Position numbers and translations under genes: made by a program. This document shows positions 43,831 to 55,300 of a stretch of DNA of 64,000 nucleotides, piece by piece; the stretch's first letter is position 1; each line of letters opens with the position of its first letter. This stretch comes from Euborellia annulipes (Eukaryota; Arthropoda; Insecta; Dermaptera; Anisolabididae): positions 1 through 64,000 of the forward strand of contig JAKCPI010006182.1 of NCBI GenBank assembly GCA_023213315.1, written 5' to 3'. The notes under the pieces were generated by a model. That model did no database searches and had not been told where the DNA came from. It was given only the letters and a program-made list of their open reading frames with translations.

Positions 43831-44626
43831 ACCTTACAAAATATATATATATTTCTCATTTCAAACTTGAGTTCTCGGCCTTAATTGACTCATAGAATGT
43901 GTCTTATTGAATTTTATATTAATTTAAAGGAAAATTTACTTCTATTTGCTAATTAAGATCACGAGTACTTGAAATATAAATTAAATAAAAAAAGAAGAAT
44001 TTTGGTGATTTTTTTAAATCCTTTCCCACATTAAATTTATTATTATTTTCCTATGATTCTCTAAACAAATTTTTTTTTTTAACTTTTACTATTTGAGCGG
44101 GTACCCATTGTTACTTCTCTTTTTTTCAAAGGCTTTTATTAACTATCTTCAAGATATTAAAAAAAGAAGTAAAATTAGTGCTGGCTAATAAATATAATAT
44201 AAAAAATAATTGAAGTCCAGAGGAGATTCGTCTTAAATTCAACAACAAAAGTCTAATCTGAATACATTTTTAAGGGTCATAATGAATTTAGCAATTTTCT
44301 CAAGAAATGACAACTTTTAGTAATTGACTCTGCCAGAGCAAAGAGTGATAATGATAAATAAATTGATTGTCATTTCTTGCTCAACTATTTAAATTTTATA
44401 AGGTGACAATCAATAAAAAAAGTAGTTTTGTTAAGCCCACTTTAATTATTGAGTGCAATTTAAGCTCTAAAGAGATCTCTGCTTTATAATCTAGTCAAAT
44501 GATTATTGATAAAAATCTGCGGGCCTTAAGAGAAAATGACGAGGTCAGGAAAAAAATCTCTTAAATTCTAACAGTACAATAAAAAAATGGCCGCAAATAA
44601 TTCAACCATCCTGCCGAAGTCTCCTC

Positions 44627-44735
44627 TTAGGGTAGGTAGAGGGATAGCCCCACCGTGGTATCACAAAGGGCCTAATTGGCCTAAGTGTGTTCCCTCTCTG
44701 GGAACGGCCACTTCAACCTAACCTAACCTAACCTA
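44627..44735 (+). repeat. Retroelement-like tail ending in four AACCT units
   Basis: GTGGTATCACAAAGGGCCTA, then CCTAAGTGTGTTCCCTCTC, end in (AACCT)4 at 44715-44734. AACCT is the complement of TTAGG, the common arthropod telomere unit. The combination looks like the 3' end of a non-LTR element or SINE with a short tandem tail. Confidence 0.55.
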
Positions 44736-46239
44736 TTATCAAATCCCGCAGTCGACGAATCGCCTCTGGTTAAGAATTACATTCATAGAAATCTCAACAA
44801 ATTGATATTTTATCAAGAGAGGGTATTTATAGTTAATCCAAAGAAAGAGTAAAATAAATTTGGTCCAAAGTTTAAATGGGATTTTTAAGGGTTACCCTGT
44901 CCCTTTTTTTTACTTTTTTACCCCCTCTTTTACAATTCTTTAGACAAGTGCACTTTTCAATTTCTTTGTTTACAATTCACATTCTTTAACTTCATTGTAT
45001 AAAAAGTATCTAATGTTTCGGGTTATAACAAAAATAAATAAATAAATCAAAAGAATTCTGTGAAATGAAAACTTTACATATTATATAAAAATTGTATTTG
45101 TAAGATGACAGGGAAAAGAAGACTACCAAAACCTAGATTCAATATTTTATCAAGAATACTTGAATTTATATATATTTCGTCGGTGCTCTGACAAACCCAC
45201 TTGCCTTTTTTTAAACAAATTTGATTAGATTTAGCGGATATCCCATAAGGAATAAATTCTCCGTTAATATCAACAAATGAAAATATGTTACAGTTTTTAT
45301 AGCGCCCTGCAAACTATCGAAATTATAAATGGATGGGTTGCCTGAGCGCCGTCGATTTATTTGCTTTGTTTTCATGGAATTTTTCAAATCTAGAGCCAGC
45401 TTGATTTCTTAATAGAATCGCTTTATTATTGGCCTATAATAAGTTATGTCAATATAAGCTTTGAGAAGACTTAAACTAAGAATTTCTCCATTTTGGCACA
45501 AGGCATTAAGATAACAGTTTATAAACAATAGTTAATTCTAATAATCTAAAACTTGCTTTGGTTTGTTTGGACTGCAAGAAATGGACCGTGATTTTCAACA
45601 TTTTATATTGAGAAGATAAACAGAAAATAAAAATTGGTGGCCAGATTTGCATAAAAATGCATTAAAGTTGACTAGTATAGGATTTAAAGAGAGATTTTAA
45701 AAAATATAATTATAAAAAATTAAAATGGAATAATTGACGAAAAAAATAAAAATTTTTAAACGACAATTTACGAGATTAATTTAAATTTTAAATTAAGTAT
45801 TATTTATGTTCTGAGAATTTGTACAATTTGGTGTAATATGTTATATAATAAATGGCAGATTTGGCTTAGGGCGAAGGGATCTGAGAATGGCAAGTTCACC
45901 CTTGAGCAACATTCGAAATTTCTTATCGACCGACTGACTATCTGTTGAAGTTAAAAAAAATTTTACATTTTTAAAATTTAATAAATTTTTTATCTTCCGT
46001 AGTAGTACTTAATACAAACCAAGGCATTTGAATATAAATATCTGATTCAAATAAATGTCTCGAAAAAAAAAACATACGAAGGGGACAGTGCCAAGAAAAA
46101 ATTTTAAGTTCAATTTTCAGAACTCAAGAAAAAAATTTAATGAAAAATTGATTTTAATTTTTATTTCTAATAATGTTAGCAACAAAATTGAAAAATTAAA
46201 AAAAATAATTAATAAATAAAAATAATTTTTTGAATAAAC

Positions 46240-46560
46240 TAGCACATAAACATCAAATGAAAAATGGGACGTTTTCTTAATAGAGAGGTCAAAATTTTAT
46301 CTTAGAATAGAAATTGCATCTTGTTCAAGTTGTCTTCAACAAAGTGTAACTTTCCAACATCATTAAGAGATATACAACCCCCTACCATCACCGAATCCCC
46401 TTCACGTTTCACCCATTTCCGTATATTCAAGGAAAGTTACACTTAATGAAGAAAACATGGGCAAGTTGCAATATAAAAATAATAAACATTCTAAAAAAAA
46501 AAAGTTTGACTTCTCCATTGAGAAAATGTACAGCGTCCCATTTTTCATGTGATGTTAAAA
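46240..46560. repeat. Foldback repeat
   Basis: AAGTGTAACTTTCC (46333-46346) pairs with GGAAAGTTACACTT (46430-46443). Further out, ATGAAAAATGGGACG pairs with CGTCCCATTTTTCAT. Weaker pairing continues to about 46100 and 46660. Confidence 0.65.
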
Positions 46561-47522
46561 AAATGATAGTTATTAAAAAAAAAATATATTTTCTATTATT
46601 AATTATTTTTTTAATTTTTGAATTTTGTGTTTTATTGTTCAATTTTGAGTTAAATTTTTTCTTAGATACTTATTTTCAACAGCATAAAAATGAAAATCGA
46701 GATGAAGCAAAAGCAAAATTAGTTCCTTTCCTCTTACAATGAAAAGAACTAACGATGCTTATTCTTAACAACTGATAGCCGGCCATCATGAAAAATCTCT
46801 CTTTTAGAGGTAATAATAATTGGAATTTATGAGAATGTGTTTAATTATTTTTTTTTTTTTTAATGACAAAAATTGTCATGGATGTAAATTTATTATCTTA
46901 ATTATAAAAAACTAAAATTTAAAAAAATGACGTATGATATGAAAGTAAAATGGGAGGAAATTAATCTTAAATATGTAATATTTGATCTTCGCGAATTTTT
47001 CTTTCTTAAATACGTTTTAATGTATTTGTCATTATCATTATCATGAAAGCTAAGATAATAATCAATCGTTTATTGAGATTTTTCAAAAATCGACATATGT
47101 CTCTAAATAGAGACAGTAAGTCTTTTTTTTATTTGTTTAGAATTTGAATTCTAAAATAAATATTTCGAAATCAGATTTAATTAAGATAAAGGAACAAAAC
47201 AGTCTTAAATATTTTTAAGCATCTTTTGATTGCCTTAAACTCTGGAATATTGAAAAATATTTTCTATATTTTTCATAGTTATAATTATTTATTATATTAG
47301 AACGAAAGACCGAAAATTTTTTCAACGGATTTTATTACTGATCTAAATTTTTATTTTTCTGCAGTTTGGACATTTTTTTTTAATAATGAAAGATGATTTT
47401 TTTCTGATTAGTAAATTAAATTACTTTGTAAAATTTTAAAATAGCGATTCTTAAACATAGTTTATCTAGATAATATAAATTATACACAAGGTTATTTGTT
47501 TCAATTCATTTTATTGACTTAA

Positions 47523-47555
47523 TACGCATTTCGACACTATGTGTGTCATCCTCAG
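47523..47555 (-). ncRNA. Hammerhead-like motif (e1)
   Basis: Minus strand: CTGAGGA, stem II GACAC/GTGTC with loop ACATA, GAAA, TGCGTA (cleavage triplet would be GUA). Stem I is only partly paired. Confidence 0.5.
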
Positions 47556-47692
47556 AAGTTTACAAATGACTGACAATTTTTATCTGTTGTTGTGGCTGGG
47601 GGAGGGTTGAGTTCTTAGTTGTTCTTAGTTGTCTTGTCCCTCCCCCAGCAACAACAAGAACCAGATAAAAATTGTCAGTCATTTGTAAACTT

Positions 47693-47725
47693 CTGAGGAT
47701 GACACACATAGTGTCGAAATGCGTA
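47693..47725 (+). ncRNA. Hammerhead-like motif (e2)
   Basis: Plus-strand mirror copy of e1 with an identical core and stem II. Confidence 0.5.
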
Positions 47726-47794
47726 TTAAGTCAATAAAATGAATTGAAACAAATAACCTTGTGTATAATTTATATTACCTATTTAAATATGTTT

Positions 47795-47817
47795 CAACTA
47801 GTGCCAACGGTCGCCAG
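47795..47817 (+). repeat. Conserved 23-bp block, copy 2
   Basis: CAACTAGTGCCAACGGTCGC then CAG, about 70 bases past motif e2; matches 28050 and 56300. Confidence 0.6.
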
Positions 47818-49177
47818 TATCAATTTAATAGTTTATCTTTTAAAAAATTTCGTTACTTATAGAAAGACAGGTTTTTATTTTAGTTCTTGGTCTTATATGA
47901 TGAAATATTCGATTCATCAGAATCGATGTATTTTATATCAAAAAATTGAAAAAACAAGACAAAGGTGTGATAGGAGAAAAGGTGAGGGGACTAAACAAAC
48001 TTTTTTAAACTCATTTTCTCAAAACTATGTTTTTCATAATAAATTCATATCTTCCAAACAAAAAATGATCAAAAAAAAAAAATTCTAAAAATACCAGCTT
48101 GCTCAGCAGGATATGTTCTGCACAGAAAGCATAAAAACTCAATTTTGACCCCGATGAAGATTTCGTTTCTCATGTGGACGGTCACATATAAAAATCGAAT
48201 CTTACTGTCAAGGTTTTATTTGCTTATAAACCAATCATTAGAAAAAAAAACATCTTTCATTTTAAGAATTTAATCCGTTTTCTTATAAAATCGATCTGAT
48301 CTTTTGAAAAAAGTAAAAAAAAAAAAAATTCATAAAAAAAGACGAGTCAAAAAAAATTATAAAAAAAAAAACAAACTTTTTTGGGATATTGAACCCAGTT
48401 TTGGAAGATAAAAAAAATTTTATATAATTATATGAACCTGGGTGAGGCTTTTGAGTCTTGACTCTCGTTAGTTTTTTTTTTTAATTTTTTATGCAAATTT
48501 TTAATATTTTTTTAAATTTTTTTTTTTAAATATATTTTTAATATTTATAAGGATTTCAAACTTTTTTTTTAAACTCAGTTTTTTTATTTCCAATAATTTT
48601 AAAGTAAATTTTGAAGCTAAATGTTTCATATTCACACCAATAAACTATTATTGAAATAATATAATGAAGACGAAGTCAGATCGATGAGCGTATATATATA
48701 TTATATATGTATATATATAACGTTCTCGTTAAGTTCTTCGATGCTTATGTTTATATGAAATGATAGAATATAAAATATTCAACAGTCTCATTAATAAAGT
48801 TTTTCTTATGATCTGTTCAGAATTATAATTATAAATATGAGGACTAGTTTGTTTAGTATAGTACAGTAATGTTGAATATTCAATATATTAACAGAAACAA
48901 AATCAAGTGGGATTCTTTGTCCAAAAAACAATCTCAGTGATAATTTTATTTCTGTTAATATTATTATATATCTTCAACTAGGTGGAGAACAAATCATTTA
49001 TATTTATAGAGTTAAGCACGCTAAAATTGAATATAATAAAAATATAATATTTGTGTAACTTACTAGAAGAGAAATGTGTTTTCTATTTTAATTGATGTTT
49101 ATAGATGAGGGCATTTATTTTAATATCATATGATGATATAACAATAAGTTATGGCCATAATTAATTAATGAAATGAA

Positions 49178-49189
49178 TTTATTTTTATT
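49178..49189 (-). terminator. Tandem AATAAA polyadenylation signals
   Basis: Two overlapping-spaced AATAAA hexamers on the minus strand lie 67-78 bases past the stop of the DGCR2-like gene, a fitting place for a short 3' UTR. Confidence 0.6.
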
Positions 49190-49255
49190 TCGTTAATTAA
49201 TTAGACGTTGAATTTAGAATTTAGACATTTAGAATGGAAAGTAAGAAAGAATTTC

Positions 49256-49364
49256 TCACTCATCTTCGTCAGAGCTTGATGTCGAGGATTCGGGCATAGA
49301 GCTGAACCAATTTTCTCTAGCACCATGAAGCGATGATACTGTTGTTCCATGAATTGGCAGTGAT
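49256..49364 (-). CDS. DGCR2-like last exon
   Basis: TTTCCCAG then a one-base carry gives RSLPIHGTTVSSLHGARENW and ends FSSMPESSTSSSDEDE with TGA at 49256-49258. The phase agrees with exon 7. The Ser/acidic C-terminus looks like a casein-kinase-2-type acceptor region (inference). Confidence 0.82.
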
Positions 49365-52300
49365 CTGGGAAATTTGAAAATTTATGAATAAAGGTTGGTT
49401 GCTGGGTATATGAGATTGGAGTCGGGAGGAATAAAACCAGCGAGGGAGGCGAACACCAACCAACAACTTTATTGGATAAAATGGCAACTAAAAGCACTGT
49501 TCTGTTCTTAAATATTATAGTTTTTAGCGATTATCTCGAAACTCTAATTTTGGCACTTATCCCCTTTGCATGCTTCAATTGAGAAAAATAATATTTGGGT
49601 GTAGTGATGTCAAGATCAAAAATAAAATAACAGGAATTTGAGTGATATATAACATAGATAATAAAAGAGAAAAGAGAATAAAAAAGAAAGTGAACTTCAC
49701 CTTTGGCGTCGACAATGAGTTGGCAATGTAAGCGATGTTCTATAGTAAACAGGAACCTGATCTTCGGCATCGTGGTCTAGTCGACGGTGCAGAGTCATGG
49801 TTTCTTGTTGTGAGCCAAGGTTCTCTTCGCTATCATCCAAATAATATCGTGATCCATGTGTACTTTTACAATTTTCACATTCACTCCGATAATCATCATT
49901 ATCTTCTTGCGAAGGAGGTCGTGGCAAACGAGGGTAAGATGTGACAGTAACGTTACAAGAGCAAGGGTCCAATCCGTCAAGAAGAGTGTAAGAGCCAACG
50001 ATCTCGACAACACTGTTACCGCTACTTGCGGAATCTAGAGCAGCCATTGCAGAACTACTAGTGCCTGCTGCCGACGAATCGTTGTCTTCTTGGTTTTCAA
50101 CTGAGGGGGCCAAACTCGAAGTTACTAAGCTGGAAGCCATCTTTAAAAAAAAGAAATGTTATTTAGTACGGCTTAAAAATCATATATTTTTCTATTAAGG
50201 ATTCTCTAGAGATGGAAAATAGTTCTAATTTAATCAAGGCTCTGTAAAGATGAATATTCGCAGCAGCCATTTTGGGTCCAATTTTCGAGCTGTCACCAAA
50301 TTTGCAGCTTAAAAAGTATCACATCCTGGTTTAGTAGAGATTTAGAATTTAGGATATTTTAAATTTTTTAAACGAAAGGTCCAAAATCTAAGACTCGAAT
50401 GAAGGAATGGAGGAATTATCTGAAAAATTGAAAGCTACTGTATAGAAATTTTTAAAGAAAATTTTTTAATTTTTAAATAACTCGCTAGTTTTTAAAAAAA
50501 TCTGGTGTGACTGGTCGTACAGCACACGACTTGTCACTTGTCAGCACACTGTGCTTGTCACACCAGATTTTTTGTGTCGACATATATTTAGTTTCCACCG
50601 ATATACATGTATTAGATAGAATTCAAGATGTAAAATTTATAAACATGGGAAAAAATTTATATTTTGTTACCATGGCAACCATTTCTCCTATCTTTCCTAT
50701 GAAGTCCAAGAGCAAAGCGTGCTTCAAACAATTTTGAGGTAAGAGAAAGTAAAAATTATGCAGAGTATAGAAAATATATTATCATTTATGTTTTCAGCGT
50801 AAAAAATATAAATAATTATTTATGAACTTAAACTCATACTTATCATTTATGTCTGAATTTGTTCGTTTACAATCTGGCAATTTTAAAATATTTTTTATAA
50901 AGCCATAAAATGATTTTTTTTTAATTAATTGAGAGAAACAGAATATAAGTCAGCGATTCTGACGTGCTATACACTGTTCCTGATGTCATTTGGACCCAAA
51001 ATGGCGGTTGCTAATAACTATCTATTCAGAGCTCTAGTTTAATAATAAAAATAAAAATTTTAGGATTCATAGATTAAGGCCTCAAATTTGAGGTAGTAAT
51101 AAAGTCATAAGTGCGGGTTTTTGTTAATATCTTTAAAAATACTTTAGATAAAATTTAAACATTGTCAAAATATTTCTCAAATTGAACCTGAGCTTGTTTA
51201 ATGATACAAATACTATACCTCCTTGCAATTGGTATTTTCATAGAGAGGGACATTTGAAGGTCCGCTGGCCTCATTATAAGTAATTTCAGCTTGAAATGAA
51301 GTAGAAGAAGAGGGTAAAATGGGTTGACTTGTAGATGAAAGATTCACTGGAGATGGAGAAGCAGCAACAGCTGATCCGGGTATTGGTTTATTACTAGAAG
51401 AAAATGTCACCACGGTATTTGATGAGGTAGTGGTTGCCGTCAAAGAGAGTGCTACTAACGATGTTGACGGAGGTTCTACCGAAGGGGCGGGAATTTGCGG
51501 CTCCTCTGAGCGAGTTCTTTGTGAAGGAGCTGTTGAAAAAAGAAGTTAAGATGTTTTATAACTAGACCTATTAGTTAGTTAGTGCATCGTAGTTTTTTTT
51601 AATTAAATATGAAGAACATTTGATTACCAGGAGCTTCAGAAACAGTTGTTATCGTTGCACTTGATGTTGGAGTTGGATCAAGACGAAAAGTTCCACTTGT
51701 GGCTAGATTGATTGGAATTGTACGATGATGTCCCTTAAAAAATATTTAAAAAAATCAATTATATGAAACTGAAATGGAACAATTTTAATCTTGGGCATTT
51801 TTGTAAAATAATTCATTATTATTGATTAATTTTAGGAGCAGTGGCTGAATGTACATAAAATGGGCAGAGAGGAGATTAAGGCAGCCAAAAGCAATAAAGA
51901 AAAAAAAATGAAACAGATATTGTATTGTGATGGTAATTTTTGTGTGCATTTCATAATTTTTAAGGTCCTGATGAAGGCCGGAATATCGGCCGAAACGTCG
52001 ATAAGTGTTCGAAATAGAGCAGAAGAAAAAAATATATTTTTCTTTATTGCTTTTCGCTGCCTTAATCTCCTCACTGCTCAATATATTGAAAAATAGGAGA
52101 AATAACCAGAGCCTCTTTATCCACCATATACATATATGTTTTATGTTTATTATGTTTAGTTTTGCAACCCGAAATATTTGCAAATAAATAGTGTGTATGG
52201 TGGATAAAGAGGCGCTGGTTATTTCCCCAATTTTTCAATCCCAACATCCAGCCCAAAGCATCAGCAATTACTAATTCAATATTATGTTTCTTTCGAGTTT

Positions 52301-55300
52301 TAATTTATTGAATATATGAAATGATAAACAAATTTTAAATATCCAACAAACAACGACGTGAAGTTTTTATAATGATTTGAACCAATTATTTTCCAGAAAT
52401 TTTATTTGCCAACGACTGATTGCAATACACAGTTTCGGTCATTCAATGTATTGCAATCAGTCGACGGCAAATAAAATTTCTGGAAAATAATTGGTTCAAA
52501 TCATTATTGGATGATTAAAAAATTTACGTATAAAAATTTGAAAGGATCTTGAAAATCTTAGAAAAACAAAGCCAGCCTCGAAATCAGCATTAATTATTCG
52601 TTGCTAAAGTTTCGAAGATTAAATGTCACCAATTTCAAAACACAGACATTCAAAACAGGGATAGGTTTGTAAGGAATATTTAAAACTTTTGCAGTAAGCG
52701 CGAATCTTGTTTTGACAGCCGGTTTCTTGAAGATGACGATGAGGGTTTGCCCCGATACAATGTAAAATATAGAGAATAAAATAAATGATATTACTTCCAA
52801 TTTTTGTATACGTATTATGATAAGAATGGATAGAAAGTTCTGTTTTCTTTCGTCAATATAAAAACAAAAAAAGTAGAAAATTATTTAAGTACTTTTTTTA
52901 CCTATGATTAAATGTATTTCTTTGTTTTTAAATTTTAACCTCTTATAATTTGTCTGTTTTTAAAACAGATGATGATAGGAATGTGATGAAAAATTTAATG
53001 TTTATTATATGGTTATCAGAAAAAACAAAATCAATTTTTATCAGTTTTTTTGATTTGATTGTCGACTTTTCGGACGTCAGTCGCGTCCTTCCTCAGGACA
53101 ATAGATCATCAAACAAATATTGATTTTGTTTTCCTGGCTGCCATCCGCTTTCTATATATTAAGTTAAACAGCCATATTCTGCATTATCTTTATTGATTTT
53201 ATATTTATTTAAAAAAAAAGAAAAAGAAAAGGTCCATTTTTATTTTTCCTTTTCCTTTTCTACTTATTATTCTTTTCTTTAGTCAAGCATTTTAAGCCGT
53301 ATTACTTGGTGAGCTGGAGGAACCGATGCAGCTGCAAGAGCAGCCTCTGCCCGAGCTGCAGCGACAGCTTCTTCGTATGGTGGCGGTGCTTCACCCCTCG
53401 GGAAATAATTCCCAGGTGGTTTCCATAATGGATAATGAGCAGGTGGCTCTTCATAACGAAATTCCAAGTGGCGTTCTTGAGTGGAGGCGCCCAAATAGCC
53501 CATACTCCCAGGTAAATAAGCAAGGCTTCCAGCAATATAACCGATACTGCCCAAACTTCGTTCATCTTCACTTAATTGGCGATTTTGACGGCCTGCAAGT
53601 CAACATTTTAGTTATTATATCTACTTATAATCGATATTTTTTAAATAACATATGATTCGACTTGTTTATGAGCAGTCAGCCTCCGCTAAGATACTAACAT
53701 TTTTAATTATTATTATTATTATTAATCATATTAGATTATTTGTATAAAACACAGGGGAACAAAAATTTTTTTTGTGGAATAAGCTTATGAAGTCAATTAT
53801 TTTGATATAGCTATGATGACGAAGTCTTCAGCCTATAAATTATTTTGTTTGAATTGACTCTGGTTCTCATGATAAACCAGACCAAATACACCAGAGGAAA
53901 TCCTGTACAAAACGTTCTTCTTTGATATGTTTTTGTTTTTTAAATTAAATAATTTATTATTCTTTTTATTATTTATAGCACTTTGTTTGTTTGAAATCAT
54001 TTGATAGTTTAAAATAAACTTTTTAAAACATATTCTCCTACATCTATAATTTAAATTCCAGTATAAATTGGTTTGCCTTTATCTCAAAAAGTAGAGTAAA
54101 TTCAACAAAAATATTATTTTCGTATTCAGCAGACCAAAATTACCTAAAATTGTTTAAAAAATCCCATGACGCAGAATCCTGTTAACCTGTGTAATTTATT
54201 GTCTTCGTAGAAATATATATATATATATGTGTGTGTGTTATTAATTATATTATACATGTACTAGTCAAAAATAAGTTGTTGAATGGAAGAAACTCTTTTT
54301 ATAAAATTCTAAAAGTATTTTTACAAATTTCAGTTTTATTCTCAGGATATTTTATTTTAAATAGCTATATCTATCAATATTTTCAATAAATATTCTCAAT
54401 ATATACCTTATATAGATAATTCAATTCGATTCTGAGACGAAGACTTCTTACATCGGAGTTGAAAATTATAAGAAGTCTTCATCTCAGAATCGAATTGAAT
54501 TATATATATTGAGAATATTTATTGAAAATATTGATAGATATAGCTATTTAAAATAAAATATCCTGAGAATAAAACTGAAATTTTTAAAAATACTAAAAAA
54601 ATTTCAAACAAGAGTTTAAAATACGATCTCAAAAGCAAATTGATCATTTTGATTTTGAGATCCTTTTATTATGTTTAGAATTTTATAAAAAGAATTTCTT
54701 CCTATTTTTGACTAGTACATGTATTTCTTTTCTCAAATATAATTAATAATAATAATAATGGGATACGGGAATCTTTATTTTAGAAAATGATCACCTCTAG
54801 TTTTCCTTTGTCTTAGTCGATGAATGAGAAAGAAGAGGAGCGATAGTGAGAGGATGGCAGTCACGGCACTAGCGATAAGTCGAAGACCTAAATCAGTAGC
54901 ACCATCACTATTATGAAGAGTATCATCTAAGCAGATGAAATCACAGCATGACTGTCCCACTCGAAAAGATTTACAATGCTGCAAATAAAGAAATAGTACT
55001 TTAATATTAAAATTAAATTTGTAAATGAGTTTCCCTTTTCTCCCATCTCATGTAGTGATATTGCATAAGTTCGAGGCAGATTTTCTAAATGACAATAAAT
55101 ACACTGCATAGCGATGCTATGATTTTTTGTTTGACTCTGTTGCGTGTACTGAAAAGGTTTTAATGTGTAAAGCTTTTGTGGTTTGGATTATTACGGGAGT
55201 TTTTATATAGACCGCACCGCATTTGTATTAATTATAATAATTAATAATAATAATTTAATAATAAAAATATAAATACTGTACAACGACTGCTTATTCTGCA

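Larger units (their letters stand above)
47471..47777. repeat. Foldback with a hammerhead-like motif in each arm
   Basis: Arms of about 117 bp (47471-47588 and 47661-47777) are almost perfect inverted repeats. The spacer has a further short inverted pair (GCTGGGGGAGGG, CCTCCCCCAGC). Each arm carries CTGAGGA, a GACAC/GTGTC stem II, GAAA and GCGTA, on the minus strand in the left arm and the plus strand in the right. Confidence 0.88.
24701..49255. other. Intergenic region (24.5 kb), repeat-rich
   Basis: No intact gene is recognised between the transglutaminase stop and the downstream end of the minus-strand gene. The recognisable contents are listed separately. Long parts (27200-28040, 29120-30300, 31230-32500, 39450-40490, 43880-44620, 44740-46090, 46850-47460, 48090-49170) show only AT-rich sequence with short open frames and homopolymers. 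Confidence 0.7.
51734..53305. other. Intron 4 of the DGCR2-like gene, with foldbacks and ribozyme motifs
   Basis: It contains an inverted repeat 51871-52070 around hammerhead-like motif f, a second pair GCCTCTTTATCCACCATA / TATGGTGGATAAAGAGGC at 52110-52215, an inverted repeat of about 60-bp arms at 52369-52508, and the motif at 53057-53103. Confidence 0.75.

Noticed and set aside
46446..46742. 98-residue plus-strand frame
   Set aside because: It reads across an inverted repeat and low-complexity AT sequence; composition is Lys/Ile/Phe-rich as expected by chance.
50138..50140. ATG of exon 7 as a gene start
   Set aside because: It follows an acceptor AG and continues exon 6 in frame; the true start is in the signal-peptide exon at 57438-57440.
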